Shown: piece by piece, positions 24,152 to 24,921 of the stretch
How the letters are laid out: each line of letters begins with the position of its first letter
How positions within the stretch are numbered: the stretch's first letter is position 1
Origin: an uncultured Alphaproteobacteria bacterium
GTDB taxonomy: Bacteria > Pseudomonadota > Alphaproteobacteria > Micavibrionales > Micavibrionaceae
Length of the DNA stretch: 24,921 bases
Direction of reading: 5' to 3'
Assembly (NCBI GenBank): GCA_934538895.1
Contig: CAKTCH010000002.1
Span: forward strand, 1-24,921
Translations under genes and position numbers: made by a program
Notes under the pieces: generated by a model
The model's database searches: none
The model's input: the letters and a program-made list of their open reading frames with translations, nothing else
What the model was told of the DNA's origin: nothing

Positions 24152-24921
24152 ATGGCTGATTCTCACTTCTTTACAAAGGCGGCCCCTAAGACATTAGGCG
24201 AACTCGCCCAGCTATCCGGAGCCGATTTCGGCTCCGGTTCCGATTCCAGCTATGTCATTCACGATGTGGCGGCACTGGACAAGGCCGGTAAAGATCAGAT
24301 CAGTTTCCTTGATAATATCAAGTACAAGGAGAATTTTCTGACAACCGGGGCGGGGGCCTGCATCGTTTCGCCGGATATGGCGGCGCTGGCACCAGCGGGC
24401 GTTCATCTGCTGGTCAGTAAAAACCCGTACAAGGCTTATGCGCTGGTGGCGCAGGCGTTTTATCCCGATACACCCCCGGATGCGCGGATAGCGCCTTCGG
24501 CGTGCATCCATGACTCGGCCATCGTGGGCAAAGGCTGCGTCATCGATGACAATGCCGTCATCGGCGAAGGTGCTGAAATCGGCGAGGGCGCATGGATCGG
24601 GGCGAATGCCGCCATTGGCCGCCGCGTTAAAATCGGGGCGCGTACGCGTATCGGGGCGAATGCCGTGATAAGCCATGCCACGATTGGAAGTAATGTGCGC
24701 ATATATCCGGGGTGCTGCATTGGGCAGGACGGTTTCGGTTTTGCCATCGACCCGGCGGGGCATGTAAAGGTGCCGCAGCTTGGCCGCGTGATTATCCATG
24801 ACAGCGTGGAAATCGGCGCCAATACCACGATCGACCGCGGTTCAGGCCCCGATACCGTCATCGGTCAGGGTACGTGGATCGATAATCTGGTGCAGATTGG
24901 GCACAACGTGCAGGTTGGCCG
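24152..24921 (+). CDS. lpxD: UDP-3-O-acylglucosamine N-acyltransferase, 3'-truncated by window end
   Basis: LpxD adds the second hydroxyacyl chain, from acyl-ACP, to UDP-3-O-acylglucosamine in lipid A synthesis. The frame is open from ATG 24152 to the window edge (256 codons plus two bases). The N-terminal uridine-binding domain includes QISFLDNIKYKENF at about 47-60. From about residue 112 there are left-handed beta-helix hexapeptide repeats (IGEGAEIGEGAWIGANAAIG). GQDGFGFA and the catalytic histidine in QIGHNV (His251) are present. It begins 5 bases after the skp stop. The usual next genes, fabZ and lpxA, would lie outside the window. The organism therefore probably makes lipid A. Confidence 0.96.
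   Translation, partial: MADSHFFTKAAPKTLGELAQLSGADFGSGSDSSYVIHDVAALDKAGKDQISFLDNIKYKENFLTTGAGACIVSPDMAALAPAGVHLLVSKNPYKAYALVAQAFYPDTPPDARIAPSACIHDSAIVGKGCVIDDNAVIGEGAEIGEGAWIGANAAIGRRVKIGARTRIGANAVISHATIGSNVRIYPGCCIGQDGFGFAIDPAGHVKVPQLGRVIIHDSVEIGANTTIDRGSGPDTVIGQGTWIDNLVQIGHNVQVG

Overview
The window is one strand of a densely packed, moderately GC-rich chromosome. All 22 genes that I can support lie on the + strand, often with ATGA-type or 8-base overlaps. Both the protein families and the gene order (nuoLMN-birA-rnj-DUF1467-proS-lolC-lolD-dnaE, then rpsB-tsf-pyrH-frr-uppS-cdsA-dxr-rseP-bamA-skp-lpxD) are those of Alphaproteobacteria. I cannot name a genus from the sequence. It is core housekeeping DNA: I see no phage, insertion sequence, CRISPR array, tRNA or rRNA.

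Bases 1-3120 hold the end of the respiratory complex I operon (the tail of nuoL, then nuoM and nuoN). Bases 3117-6640 hold a biotin-protein ligase, ribonuclease J, a small DUF1467 membrane protein and an unrecognised secreted Pro/Ala-rich protein. Bases 6643-10086 hold prolyl-tRNA synthetase and the lipoprotein-release transporter genes lolC and lolD. dnaE (10117-13566), the replicative polymerase subunit, ends this half. A 256-base gap with possible leader structure separates it from the second half.

The second half links translation to envelope building. rpsB and tsf give ribosomal protein S2 and EF-Ts, pyrH gives UMP kinase, and frr gives ribosome recycling factor. uppS (polyprenyl carrier), cdsA (CDP-diacylglycerol), dxr (isoprenoid precursor), rseP (site-2 protease), bamA and skp (outer-membrane protein assembly) and lpxD (lipid A, cut by the window edge) follow. 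Dxr supplies the precursor pathway for UppS. LolCD, Skp, BamA and LpxD all serve the outer membrane.

The unusual points are small and sit between or at the starts of genes. (1) The prolyl-tRNA synthetase is of the archaeal/eukaryotic-like type, yet occupies the position usual for alphaproteobacterial proS, which suggests replacement in place. (2) Related tandem 8-base repeats (TCGGAATC-like and TCGGATGA-like) sit at two gene junctions, lolC/lolD and frr/uppS. They appear to have been made into the N-termini of LolD and UppS, and at uppS they form a 29-base inverted repeat around the likely start codons. (3) The rpsB-tsf gap carries three G/C-rich arms able to form mutually exclusive hairpins. 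(4) The coaX gene often found between birA and rnj is absent. I do not see a wholly new multigene system; the repeat family is the best candidate for something undescribed.
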